Below the pieces are notes generated by a model that saw only the letters and a list, made by a program, of their open reading frames with translations, did not search any database and was not told the DNA's origin. The translations under genes and the position numbers were made by a program. A stretch of DNA of 64,000 nt from NCBI RefSeq assembly GCF_025420585.1, contig NZ_JAOEGB010000006.1, positions 1 to 64,000 on the forward strand. Direction: 5' to 3'. Source of the stretch: Planotetraspora sp. A-T 1434 (GTDB lineage Bacteria > Actinomycetota > Actinomycetes > Streptosporangiales > Streptosporangiaceae). Numbering within the stretch: position 1 is the first letter of the stretch; each line of letters opens with the position of its first letter. This document shows positions 24,021-31,700 of the stretch, one piece after another.

Positions 24021-24641
24021 GTGCCTCGAGACAGCGCTACACCGGTTTCAGCCGGACGGCCGCTACGCGCCGACGCGCGCCGCAACTATGACCGGATCCT
24101 CGCTGCGGCGGGGGCGGCCATGGCACAGCACGGAGCCGAGGCGTCCCTGGAGGAGATCGCCCGACACGCGGGAGTCGGCTCGGCCACCCTGCACCGGCAC
24201 TTCCCCTCCCGCCGAATGCTGCTGGAGGCCGTCTTCCGAGACCGGGTGAAGGCCCTGTGCGCGAAGGCACGCGATCTGGCCGCCGCACCTGATCCTGGGC
24301 CTGCGCTGGACATTTGGCTGCGCGCCGTCGGCGCACACGCCACCTCCAACCGGGGGCTGGCCGCGGCACTGATGCTCGGCGCCCGTGACGGCGACCCGAA
24401 GCTGGGCGTCACCTGCCACACGATGATCGTGGATGCCGGCGACCGGCTACTGGGTCGCGCCCGCCAGGCACACGCCGTACGCTCCGACGTCGCCATCACC
24501 GATCTGCTCAAACTCGTCAGCGCCATCTCGCTGGCCACCGAGAACGAGCCCGGTGGCGCGACCGAGACTGACCGGCTGCTCACACTCGCCCTCGACGGCG
24601 TAAGGCCTCAGCAAGGAACCGGTGCCCGCAGCAGGCGATGA
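24021..24641 (+). CDS. TetR-family transcriptional regulator
   Basis: 206 residues from a GTG with GGAG upstream. N-terminal HTH at about 20-65 (ILAAAGAAMAQHGAEASLEEI, ARHAGVGSATLHRHFPSRRM), followed by a helical ligand-binding domain like that of the TetR subgroup regulating NmrA/quinone-reductase genes. The divergent neighbours and the inverted repeat between them suggest that it represses the LLM oxidoreductase unit and itself. The ligand is unknown. Confidence 0.88.
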   Translation: MPRDSATPVSAGRPLRADARRNYDRILAAAGAAMAQHGAEASLEEIARHAGVGSATLHRHFPSRRMLLEAVFRDRVKALCAKARDLAAAPDPGPALDIWLRAVGAHATSNRGLAAALMLGARDGDPKLGVTCHTMIVDAGDRLLGRARQAHAVRSDVAITDLLKLVSAISLATENEPGGATETDRLLTLALDGVRPQQGTGARSRR

Positions 24642-24674
24642 GATCGCATCTGTCATGCGGGACCGCCGTGCAGC

Positions 24675-24700
24675 CCACCGCTACCCCCACATGGCTGACA
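24675..24700. repeat. Right copy of island-flanking direct repeat
   Basis: Matches 19564-19590 in 26 positions with one base missing (CCACCGCTACCCCCACATGG then CTGACA). In phase it still reads HRYPHM, the last residues of pruA. Confidence 0.8.
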
Positions 24701-24710
24701 TACCGCACGT

Positions 24711-24736
24711 CCCGGGGTTCGCTAACGAACCCCGGG
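24711..24736. terminator. Strong hairpin terminator, probably the original pruA terminator
   Basis: Perfect 11-bp stem CCCGGGGTTCG / CGAACCCCGGG with loop CTAA, ten bases beyond the right copy of the pruA end. It also lies at the convergent boundary between the TetR and vapC genes. Confidence 0.75.
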
Positions 24737-24769
24737 GCGCCGGCATCGCGGCTCCTGACGGCCTTTCGT

Positions 24770-25183
24770 CTAGGTCAAGGGGGGTGGGTAGCGGTGGATC
24801 TCCGCTCGGTGCCCTGTCGCGCCGGCGAATTTCGCGTCGTCGGTGAGCAGGGGCACCCCCAGCATTTCGGCGAGCGCAACATACATGCCGTCATAGGCGG
24901 TGAGGTTGTTCCGAAGCTCCAGCACGCGCGACTGCAAGGGGAGCATCCGATGCCGAATGATTTTGAGCTCGGCATAGCGCTCCAGCATGACACGGGCCCG
25001 CGCCTCGGAGATGCGCACCCCCGGCTTGCTGGTGATCACATGTCCGCGCACCACCGAAGCGACCTCGACATCGATCAACGCCGGAGCGTGCAGCTTCCGG
25101 GCCAGCCTCTGGCGGAGAAGATCGTCGCCTTTCACGTTCGCCAGCAGACGGAAAACGATCGAGGCGTCGACGACCAGACTCAC
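24770..25183 (-). CDS. vapC: VapC-type PIN-domain ribonuclease toxin
   Basis: 137 residues, full length. First active-site Asp in MSLVVDASIVFRLL, the conserved Glu in APALIDVEVASVVRG, Asp in NNLTAYDGMYVALAEML, and Asp in VPLLTDDAKFAGA. PIN toxins cleave specific tRNA or rRNA. The start overlaps the antitoxin stop by four bases, so both are translated from one message. This pair is intact, unlike those inside the adjacent island. Confidence 0.9.
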   Translation of the reverse strand: MSLVVDASIVFRLLANVKGDDLLRQRLARKLHAPALIDVEVASVVRGHVITSKPGVRISEARARVMLERYAELKIIRHRMLPLQSRVLELRNNLTAYDGMYVALAEMLGVPLLTDDAKFAGATGHRAEIHRYPPPLT

Positions 25184-25404
25184 CGGCGGCCCTCACGCAT
25201 CGTCTCGCGAACGAAGTCGGGGTCGTACGGCACGGGCTCATCCGCGGCGATCTTCGCCATCACCTCATCCAGCGTGGGGGTGGCCGCCTCCTCATTCAGA
25301 AGGTCACGCACATAGGCCGTCAACGACTTGCCTTCGCGCTCGGCCCGAGCCTTCAGGGTCCGCTCAGTGGCGTCAGGGACATCCCGGATCTGCATGGTTC
25401 CCAT
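25180..25404 (-). CDS. vapB: VapB/FitA-type RHH antitoxin
   Basis: 74 residues. Ribbon-helix-helix at the N terminus: MGTMQIRDVPDATERTLKAR, then AEREGKSLTAYVRDLLNEEA; the C-terminal tail (DEVMAKIAADEPVPYDPDFV) should wrap the toxin. It neutralises the downstream PIN toxin and probably binds its own promoter. The stop/start overlap with vapC is standard for these modules. Confidence 0.9.
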   Translation of the reverse strand: MGTMQIRDVPDATERTLKARAEREGKSLTAYVRDLLNEEAATPTLDEVMAKIAADEPVPYDPDFVRETMREGRR

Positions 25405-25598
25405 GCAAGCACATTAGCATGCAAACCGCATGCAGCTCCCAGCCGCCGGGCTTCTCTCGCCGTCTCGCCCAGGCGTTGATCGCCGCAAGTGCGGGATCGT
25501 CCGTCATGCGCTCCCCCTGAGACCGGAACGGTCCTTGTAACGGTGGGTGAGGCTTCGTCCAAGTAGGGGTGTGTCCAGACCCGTGGCAAGGAGCGCTG

Positions 25599-26180
25599 AT
25601 GCGCCCTAAACAGACGAGCCCGAAACAGACCAGCCTGGCGGACGTCGTCCGCGATCCCGAGGCGTTCGAAGCCTTCTACCGGCGTCACTTCGACGACGTG
25701 ACCCGCTTCCTGGCCAGGCGGGTGGCCGACCCGCACACCGTGGCCGATCTCACCGCCGAGGTGTTCCTCGCCGTCCTCGACTCGGCGCACACCTACCGGG
25801 CGGGGCGTGGCAGCGAGACCGCCTGGCTGTACGGCGTGGCGCGCAACACCCTCCACGCCGAATGGCGGCGCTCGGCCAGGGAGTCGCGCGCGACCAGCCG
25901 GATGGCGGGGCATCGCCCGCTCGAGCCCGACGACGTGGTGCGCCTGGAGGACCGGATCGACGCCGAGGCACCGGCCCGCCGCGCCCTTGAGGCCATGGCC
26001 GAGCTGCCGGAGAGCGAACGCGCGCTGCTGGAGTTGGTGGCCGTCGACGGCCTCAGTCCCGCCGAGGCCGCCGCCGCGCTCGGCATTCGGCAGGGCACCG
26101 CCCGGGTCAGGCTTCACCGCGCCCGGCGCTTCATCCAGCAGGTTCCCGGTGTCGTGCCGGTGATGGGAGGAACAAAATGA
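25599..26180 (+). CDS. ECF-type RNA polymerase sigma factor
   Basis: 193 residues from ATG 25599, chosen for the AAGGAG five bases upstream (the frame opens at 25569). Sigma region 2: FEAFYRRHFDDVTRFLARRV, DPHTVADLTAEVFLAVLDSA, ETAWLYGVARNTLHAEWRR. Region 4: LPESERALLELVAVDGLSPAEAAAALGI then RQGTARVRLHRARRF. The stop overlaps the ATG of a membrane-anchored protein that is its probable anti-sigma partner. The inducing signal is unknown. Confidence 0.9.
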   Translation: MRPKQTSPKQTSLADVVRDPEAFEAFYRRHFDDVTRFLARRVADPHTVADLTAEVFLAVLDSAHTYRAGRGSETAWLYGVARNTLHAEWRRSARESRATSRMAGHRPLEPDDVVRLEDRIDAEAPARRALEAMAELPESERALLELVAVDGLSPAEAAAALGIRQGTARVRLHRARRFIQQVPGVVPVMGGTK

Positions 26181-26860
26181 ACAGCACTTTCGAGGACCGG
26201 CTGCTCGCGGAGCTCAAGGCGGAGATCGCGGCACGGGCGGCACAGGGGCGCGCCCCGGCCGCGCGCCGGTTGACCGGCCGGCGGTTCCTGGCCGTGGCCG
26301 GAGTGGTCGCGGTCGCCGCGGGCACAGCGGTCGCCGCGCCCATGGTGATCGGGTCGCAGACCCGGGCCTACGCGGTGACGAAGAACGCGGACGGGTCGAT
26401 CAACCTCTGGCTCAACGAGTTCAGGGATCCGCGGCAGGTCGAGAGGGACCTGGCAGAGCTGGGTGTGCGGGCCGACATCACCTACCTGTCGCTGGGCAAG
26501 CGGTGCGGGAACGCCCGCGCCCCCTTCGTGGCGGGCGATCACACCCCCACGACTCCAGAGGAACTGGCGAGCAAGGACCCGGCCGTCCAGGCGAGGATAC
26601 GGAAGAGGGCGGAGAAAACGGCTTCCGCCAAAGCCATCCGCCCGGAGAACGGCATCACGATCTATCCCCGATACATCAAGCCCGGCCAGATCGTCCTCAT
26701 CGAGGTGATGGAGAACCCGGTGGAGCCGACCGTGAAGCACCCGGGGGTCGCTTGGCAGTTCAGCGGCCGCCTGACGGACGGCCCGGTCGGACCCTGCCAG
26801 ATCGTCGACGACCCCTCGGCGTTCGACATCGGAACCGGCACGCCACCAGCCGGCAGCTGA
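26177..26860 (+). CDS. Single-TM protein coupled to the ECF sigma factor (possible anti-sigma partner)
   Basis: 227 residues, coupled by ATGA. A short cytoplasmic N terminus (FEDRLLAELKAEIAARA), one membrane helix at about 38-60 (FLAVAGVVAVAAGTAVAAPMVIG), then an extracytoplasmic region (AYAVTKNADGSINLWLNEFR, YIKPGQIVLIEVMENP). The layout resembles CU044_5270-like proteins found after this class of ECF sigma factors. No zinc-binding HxxxCxxC anti-sigma motif is present, so the regulatory role is inferred from position alone. Confidence 0.75.
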   Translation: MNSTFEDRLLAELKAEIAARAAQGRAPAARRLTGRRFLAVAGVVAVAAGTAVAAPMVIGSQTRAYAVTKNADGSINLWLNEFRDPRQVERDLAELGVRADITYLSLGKRCGNARAPFVAGDHTPTTPEELASKDPAVQARIRKRAEKTASAKAIRPENGITIYPRYIKPGQIVLIEVMENPVEPTVKHPGVAWQFSGRLTDGPVGPCQIVDDPSAFDIGTGTPPAGS

Positions 26861-26885
26861 TCCCCCGTGCCGTACGGATTCCGTG

Positions 26886-26914
26886 TGCCGTACGGCTCCG
26901 CGGGCCGTACGGCA
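26886..26914. terminator. Hairpin terminator between convergent genes
   Basis: Stem TGCCGTACGG / CCGTACGGCA with a 9-base loop, no U tract. A further copy of GTGCCGTACGG lies just upstream at 26868-26878. Confidence 0.55.
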
Positions 26915-26960
26915 CGGCCGGACGCCGACGGCGAGGCCCGCGGGCCTGTGATGAGGGGCA

Positions 26961-27932
26961 TCACACGGTGATGACGACCTTGCCGCGTGCGTGGCCGTTC
27001 CGCAGGTGCCGGACGGCGTCGGGGACCTCTTTCAAGGGGTACGTCCTGTCGATGACCGGCGTCACCTTGCCGGCCTCGATGAGCTCCCTCAGGAGCCGCA
27101 GGTCCTCCTTGGGCTGCGTCGCGAACAGCCCGCGCAGGTCGTGGCTCACGAGCGGCGACAGCATGAGCGCCTTGAGCAGGCGATCGGTGCCTCCGAACCA
27201 CCGTCCTCCCCCTTCACCGCCGACGATGACGAGAGTCCCCCGGGGGGTGAGGGCACGCCGGAGGTGGGACAGCGAACGGCTGCCCGCGGTGTCGAGGATG
27301 AGGTCGTAGCGGCGCGCCCCGTCCGCGAAGTCGTCGCGCGTGTAGTCGATCACGTCGTCCGCGCCGATCGATCGGACCAGGTCCGCCTTACCCGTGCCGC
27401 ACACTCCGGTGACCTCCGCGCCGAACGCCTTGGCCAGCTGCACCGCGAACGTTCCCACGCCCCCCGCCGCACCGATGATCAGGACCTTCTGTCCCGGCCG
27501 CACCCGTCCCTGGTCGCGAAGGCCCTGGAGGGCGGTGCAGGCGGATATGGGGACGGCAGCCGCCTGCTCGAAGGTGAGGTTCGCCGGCTTCGGCGCGAAC
27601 CTCTCCTCGTGAGCACACGCGTACTCGGCGAAGGAGCCGTCGCAGGTGCCGAACACCTCGTCTCCCGGCCGGAACCGGGTCACGTTGGCGCCGACCGCCT
27701 CGACGCGCCCCGCGACGTCGGTGCCCCGGACGCGGACGTTGGGCGCGCGGAGCCCGTAGCCGAAGGCGCGGACGAGGTACGGCAGGCCGGTCATGAGGTG
27801 CCAGACGCTCGGATCGACGCCGGCCGCGTCCACCCGCACGAGCAGGTCGTTCTCCCCGGCCACCGGCTTGTCGACGTCCCTGAGCTCCAGGACGTCCGCT
27901 GAGCCGTACCTGTCTTGGACGATCGCCTTCAT
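26961..27932 (-). CDS. Zinc-independent MDR-family NAD(P)-dependent oxidoreductase
   Basis: 323 residues. GroES-like N-terminal domain (VLELRDVDKPVAGENDLLVRV, VRGTDVAGRVEAVGANVTRF) and Rossmann domain (KVLIIGAAGGVGTFAVQLAK). The catalytic zinc Cys/His ligands of alcohol dehydrogenases are absent, so it belongs with quinone-oxidoreductase-like enzymes that use NADPH. It begins inside the end of an XRE regulator gene (four-base overlap), suggesting that the regulator controls it. Substrate unknown. Confidence 0.87.
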   Translation of the reverse strand: MKAIVQDRYGSADVLELRDVDKPVAGENDLLVRVDAAGVDPSVWHLMTGLPYLVRAFGYGLRAPNVRVRGTDVAGRVEAVGANVTRFRPGDEVFGTCDGSFAEYACAHEERFAPKPANLTFEQAAAVPISACTALQGLRDQGRVRPGQKVLIIGAAGGVGTFAVQLAKAFGAEVTGVCGTGKADLVRSIGADDVIDYTRDDFADGARRYDLILDTAGSRSLSHLRRALTPRGTLVIVGGEGGGRWFGGTDRLLKALMLSPLVSHDLRGLFATQPKEDLRLLRELIEAGKVTPVIDRTYPLKEVPDAVRHLRNGHARGKVVITV

Positions 27933-28156
27933 GGCGTCTCCTCTTCACTGTCCGGGTACTGGAACACGTCGTCGAGCGGGACCTTGAAGACCCGGGCGAT
28001 CTGAAACGCCATTTCAAGGGAGGGCGAGTAGCGGCCCTGCTCGATGGCGATGACGGTCTGGCGGGTCACGCCGATGCGGTCCGCCAGATCCGCCTGCGTC
28101 ATCTCCCCGTGCGCGAATCGGAGGGATCGGATGCTGTTCGTGACCCTGGTCGGCTT
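27929..28156 (-). CDS. XRE-family helix-turn-helix regulator
   Basis: About 75 residues from GTG 28156 (the frame is open to 28201). The whole protein is one HTH_3 domain: NSIRSLRFAHGEMTQADLADRIGV with TRQTVIAIEQGRYSPSLEMA and FQIARVFKVPLDDVFQYPD, the small YgzD/transcriptional-regulator type. Overlaps the oxidoreductase start by four bases. Probably represses its own two-gene operon; no operator was identified. Confidence 0.85.
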   Translation of the reverse strand, partial: KPTRVTNSIRSLRFAHGEMTQADLADRIGVTRQTVIAIEQGRYSPSLEMAFQIARVFKVPLDDVFQYPDSEEETP

Positions 28157-28320
28157 CACCACGGCAGTCCCCGGAGGTTGTCCGCGGCAGCGCGGCGTCA
28201 CCCGCTTCTGATGTCGATGCGGCGTGGCGTACGGTCACCACTCTCACCGAGCTGCCCTCACTGCTCCGCGAAGCGGTGGGGAGGTGAACCCTGTGAACCG
28301 TATGGACGCTGTGAACCTAT

Positions 28321-28354
28321 GAACGGTGTGACGCTGTGAACGGTGTGACGCTGT
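28321..28354. repeat. Two perfect 17-bp tandem repeats
   Basis: GAACGGTGTGACGCTGT occurs twice head to tail, with diverged partial copies on both sides (from about 28286 to 28366). The 264-base stretch 28202-28465 otherwise holds only the shared upstream region of two divergent genes. Confidence 0.85.
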
Positions 28355-28465
28355 GAACCCTGTGGACCCTCTCAGCTCATCTCAGCTTCGCCACAGCATC
28401 TCCCACATAAATTGCGGAACATGAGGACGCGCCGCGTATCACGGAACCGCTCCGATGGTCCGATC

Positions 28466-29560
28466 ATGACTGAAATCGCACGTACGGCGAACGTGTCACC
28501 ACCTGGATGGCGGCGTCGGCGGTCGTCGTGGACCGGGTACGCGGCCTTCGGCTGGGCGGCGCTGTACGGAGGGTTCGGCCTGGTCTCGGCGCTGACCGGA
28601 ACCGCGGTGTTCTACCGCGCCGCGGAGCCGCTGCCGGTCGGCCTGAACTGGGCCGTCGTGGCCGTGGCCGTCCTGGCGGCGATGGCGGCCCTGGCCACCG
28701 TACGGCCCTGGGGCCGGCGGATTCCCCGGCCGGTCGTTTCCGTCACGCTGGCCGGGCTGTGCGTGTTGAGCGGCGCGGCCGCGTTCGGCCTGCTGATGGA
28801 CATGATCACTTTCGCCTTCAATCAGACCGTCGACAGTGAGATGGCGTTCGCCAACCGGGTGCTCGCGGCGGTTGGCGTGGTGCTGCTCATCGCCACGGCC
28901 CGCTCCCACCGTTCCTCCGCGTACGGCACCTGCCCGCGGTGCGGCGCCGTACATACCTCCTCCATCACACGGAGCAGGCCGGAGCCCACGCACGCTCCGC
29001 GGCGCGTCCGCGCACTGGCCTATGTGGGCGCCGTGGCGTTCCTGCCGTACGCGGCCATGAAGATGACGTGGGCGCTGGGCGGGACCTTCGCCGGTGTCAG
29101 CGGAGCACAGATGCTGGCGATAGCCGGGCGCAACGGCGCCTCGGGGGTGTGGCTCACCCTGGCACATTTGGGCATCGACGCCACGGTGCTGCTGGCCGCG
29201 CTCGGGGTGTTCCTCATCCTTGGTCTGGTACGGCCGTGGGGGCAGGTGTTCCCTCGGTGGACGCTCGCCCTGCGCGGCAGGCGGGTGCCGCGCTGGCTGC
29301 CGCTCACCCCCGCGCTGATCGGTGCCGCGACGCTCGCACCCTACGGAGCGGCCGGAACAGCCTACGCCGCGCTCGGCACGGCAGGTGTGGTGACCGTCTC
29401 CCGGGGGGACTTCCCCACTTCGGGAGACGCCCTGCTGGTGACCTGGTTCGGGGTCGGCGCCTTCGCCGCGTACGGCATCGCACTGGGCGCGGCTGCCTGG
29501 TCCTACCTGCGCCGCACCCAGCCGGTCTGCGTGAACACCAGAGCGGAGGTCCCGTCATGA
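28466..29560 (+). CDS. Polytopic membrane protein, function unknown
   Basis: About 364 residues from ATG 28466 (an upstream start at 28412 is possible). Roughly eight membrane helices, for example AAFGWAALYGGFGLVSALTG, WAVVAVAVLAAMAALATV and ALAYVGAVAFLPYAAMKMTW. Between helices 4 and 5 there is a short Cys motif, CPRCGAVHTSS, which could bind zinc. No transporter or enzyme signature recognised. Similar hypothetical membrane proteins occur in actinobacteria. Confidence 0.75.
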   Translation: MTEIARTANVSPPGWRRRRSSWTGYAAFGWAALYGGFGLVSALTGTAVFYRAAEPLPVGLNWAVVAVAVLAAMAALATVRPWGRRIPRPVVSVTLAGLCVLSGAAAFGLLMDMITFAFNQTVDSEMAFANRVLAAVGVVLLIATARSHRSSAYGTCPRCGAVHTSSITRSRPEPTHAPRRVRALAYVGAVAFLPYAAMKMTWALGGTFAGVSGAQMLAIAGRNGASGVWLTLAHLGIDATVLLAALGVFLILGLVRPWGQVFPRWTLALRGRRVPRWLPLTPALIGAATLAPYGAAGTAYAALGTAGVVTVSRGDFPTSGDALLVTWFGVGAFAAYGIALGAAAWSYLRRTQPVCVNTRAEVPS

Positions 29561-29697
29561 AACACGTGGTCCGGTTGCGCTCGACGGTCAGCCGAGCCCG
29601 CCGGGGATCGGCGGACAGGTCGGGGGCTCGGGGACATGTCAGGCGGAGCCTTCCATACGGCGAGCCGGCCCGCGATCAGCGGCGCGTCGCCCGAGGG

Positions 29698-30030
29698 TCA
29701 GCCCCGCTCGGGGACGGCCATCTCGCCGAGGAGGGACCAGTCGTCCTGCGGAATCGTCATGTTGACGATGCGAGGCGTCTCGGCGAGGTGAGGCGGAAGG
29801 GTCCGCTGCGCCTTCTTGAAGTGCTCGGACTGGACGTGCGCCGCCCCGGCGTCCCCGTCCCTGAAAGCCTCGACCAGCACGTACTCGGCCGGGTCGTCGA
29901 CGCTGCGGGACCAGTCGAACCAGAGGCAGCCGGGCTCGGCACGCGTCGCCTCGGTGAACTCACCGGCGATCTCGGGCCACCGGTCGGCGTCCTCCGGCAG
30001 CACCCGGAACTTCGCGGTAATGAAAATCAT
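29698..30030 (-). CDS. ABM-domain monooxygenase-like protein
   Basis: 110 residues with a dimeric alpha-beta barrel: MIFITAKFRVLPEDADRWPE, TRAEPGCLWFDWSRSVDD, EYVLVEAFRDGDAGAAHVQS, EHFKKAQRTLPPHLAETP. The family includes quinone-forming monooxygenases, heme-degrading enzymes and YgiN-like proteins. None of the specific heme ligands is evident, so a small-molecule oxidation role is only general. Single gene. Confidence 0.85.
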   Translation of the reverse strand: MIFITAKFRVLPEDADRWPEIAGEFTEATRAEPGCLWFDWSRSVDDPAEYVLVEAFRDGDAGAAHVQSEHFKKAQRTLPPHLAETPRIVNMTIPQDDWSLLGEMAVPERG

Positions 30031-30147
30031 GAGATCTCTCTCGACGAATCAGCGGATACGCACCAACGATGCTAGTGACTCACCGATGAGCGCCTTCCCC
30101 GGAGGGATGGTCCGCGCCGATCGGCCCATGACCGCGAGGCGGGCTGG

Positions 30148-31011
30148 TCAGAGGGCGGCCACCGCGGGGATGACCTCGGCGCCCACCGTCTCCAGCGGCG
30201 TCAGCCGGTGGGCGTCCTTGACTTGGCCCAGCGCCTCGCTGAAGCCCAACTCGGCCAGGTGTCCCAGGTCGTCGACGATCTTCTGGGTGCCCTGGCCGAC
30301 GTCGTACACGTAATAGACGGTCTTGACGATCTCGTCGTAGTCGCGGCCCTCGGCCTCGCAGTGGGCGCGCAGCACGTCGAGCTTCCTGGCCAGGTCGGGA
30401 CCGGGGAACAGGTTGCACGCCTGCGCGTACCGCGCGACGAGGCGGAGGGTCTTCTTCTCCCCGCCGCCCCCGATCATGATCGGCGGATGCGGCCGGGACA
30501 GCGGCTGCGGCCGGTTCAGCGGGCGTTCCAGCTGATAGTGCCTGCCGTTGTAGGGGGTCTCGTCGCCCGCCCACATGCGCAGGCAGATCTGGACGGTCTC
30601 CTCCAGCCGCTCGAACCGCTCGGCGACCGGCGGGAAGGGGAACCCCAGCCCGCGGGACTCCTCGTCGTTCCACGCCGCGCCGACGCCGAGCCATGCCCGT
30701 CCGCCGGAAAGCACGTCGAGAGTAGAAATGATCTTGGCGAGGAGCCCGGGCTGACGATAAACGGTCCCGGTGACAAGCGTGAGCAGCTTGGCCCTGGACG
30801 TGTGGGCGGCCAGGTAGCCCAGGGTGGTGTACGCCTCCAGCATGTCGTTCTCCGGCGGGCCCACCACCCCGATCTGGAAGAAGTGGTCCATCACCGCGAC
30901 CGTGGCGAAGCCGGCGTCGTCCGCCGCCTTCGCGATCGCCGCCAGATCGGCGCCGAGCGTCGCCGGCCCGCCGGGATACGTGAAATCAGGGATCTGCAGT
31001 CCGACCTTCAT
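30148..31011 (-). CDS. LLM-class F420-dependent oxidoreductase (TIGR03560-like)
   Basis: 287 residues from ATG 31011, which has GGAGG upstream; an in-frame start at 31020 is less likely. Bacterial luciferase-like fold: MKVGLQIPDFTYPGG, VAVMDHFFQIGVVG, LLTLVTGTVYRQPGLLAKII, LDVLSGGRAWLGVGAAWNDEE, PIMIGGGGEKKTLRLVARYA. These residues match the F420-binding subgroup. Reaction unknown. Confidence 0.88.
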   Translation of the reverse strand: MKVGLQIPDFTYPGGPATLGADLAAIAKAADDAGFATVAVMDHFFQIGVVGPPENDMLEAYTTLGYLAAHTSRAKLLTLVTGTVYRQPGLLAKIISTLDVLSGGRAWLGVGAAWNDEESRGLGFPFPPVAERFERLEETVQICLRMWAGDETPYNGRHYQLERPLNRPQPLSRPHPPIMIGGGGEKKTLRLVARYAQACNLFPGPDLARKLDVLRAHCEAEGRDYDEIVKTVYYVYDVGQGTQKIVDDLGHLAELGFSEALGQVKDAHRLTPLETVGAEVIPAVAAL

Positions 31012-31264
31012 GAGAACCACCTCCGGGGGCGACGTTCATACCATTACATACTTACACGGAAACGCCCCCAAGTGGATCACGTCCCGAAGATCTCCCGCAC
31101 GGCGGGCCGGCTTTCGGCTCGGCAGTAGACGGGGATGACGCCGATGAGGATATCGCGCGATGTCACGGCCCCTCCGGCGAGGGGAATCCGCGACCAGCGA
31201 CCCTGCCGCCGTGTCGCGGAACCTCTGCACGTTCTACCCGTTCGTCTCAGGCGGAGACGTCGCG

Positions 31265-31690
31265 TCAGGCGGAGATCTCCCGCAGGGCGACGACATGATT
31301 CACGCGGAGCCGTACGAGCCACTCGCCGGGCACGCCGTTGCGCTCGCCGAACTCGGCGGCGCGGTCCTCCCCCATGTACCTGCCGCCGATCGCGGTGGCC
31401 CATTTGAGCAGCTCGTCGAGCTCGGACGACAGCGTGACCGTGCCCTCGATCATGACGTAGGAGTACGGCGGGAGCTGGTCGTCGACGCACAGGGTGGCCC
31501 GTGGGTCGCGCGCGAGCGCCTTGGCCTTGACGCTGGTCTCCCCCGTGTTGAACACCACGTCGTCGCCGTCGAGGACGAACCAGATCGGGGTCACGTGCGG
31601 CCTGCCGTCGGCCCGGGTGACCCCGAGCTTGCCCGTCCGCGTCCCCGCCATCACGAACTCGCGCCACTCGGCGTCGGTCATCCGTTCCAT
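31265..31690 (-). CDS. Pyridoxamine 5'-phosphate oxidase-like, probably F420-binding protein
   Basis: 141 residues from ATG 31690; no Shine-Dalgarno is seen, but TAGCGT lies about seven bases upstream, so the message may be leaderless. Split-barrel fold: KLGVTRADGRPHVTPIWFVL, VVFNTGETSVKAKALARDPR, ATLCVDDQLPPYSYVMIEGT. This matches TIGR03618-type F420-dependent enzymes. Ends with only 10 bases between it and the upstream acyltransferase stop, so it is transcribed in the same direction. Confidence 0.85.
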   Translation of the reverse strand: MERMTDAEWREFVMAGTRTGKLGVTRADGRPHVTPIWFVLDGDDVVFNTGETSVKAKALARDPRATLCVDDQLPPYSYVMIEGTVTLSSELDELLKWATAIGGRYMGEDRAAEFGERNGVPGEWLVRLRVNHVVALREISA

Positions 31691-31700
31691 GGATCCAACG

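Larger units (their letters stand above)
19591..24700. other. Probable 5.1-kb inserted island at the 3' end of pruA
   Basis: The segment between the two pruA-end copies has a different character from its surroundings: broken toxin-antitoxin genes, an IS30 element and a truncated NmrA-like gene. A strong hairpin that would make a normal pruA terminator sits just beyond the far copy. No integrase gene remains, so the mechanism is unknown. Bases 19591-19795 hold no recognisable gene. Confidence 0.6.

Noticed and set aside
26868-26914. CCGTACGG as a special regulatory element
   Set aside because: CGTACGG occurs very often across the window inside genes, so it is more likely a general sequence preference; the hairpin alone is annotated.
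29557-29700. Possible small gene starting MKHVVRLRSTVSRARRGS, coupled to the preceding stop
   Set aside because: The frame soon runs antisense into the ABM-domain gene and no conserved sequence is seen; it may be a truncated gene but cannot be supported.
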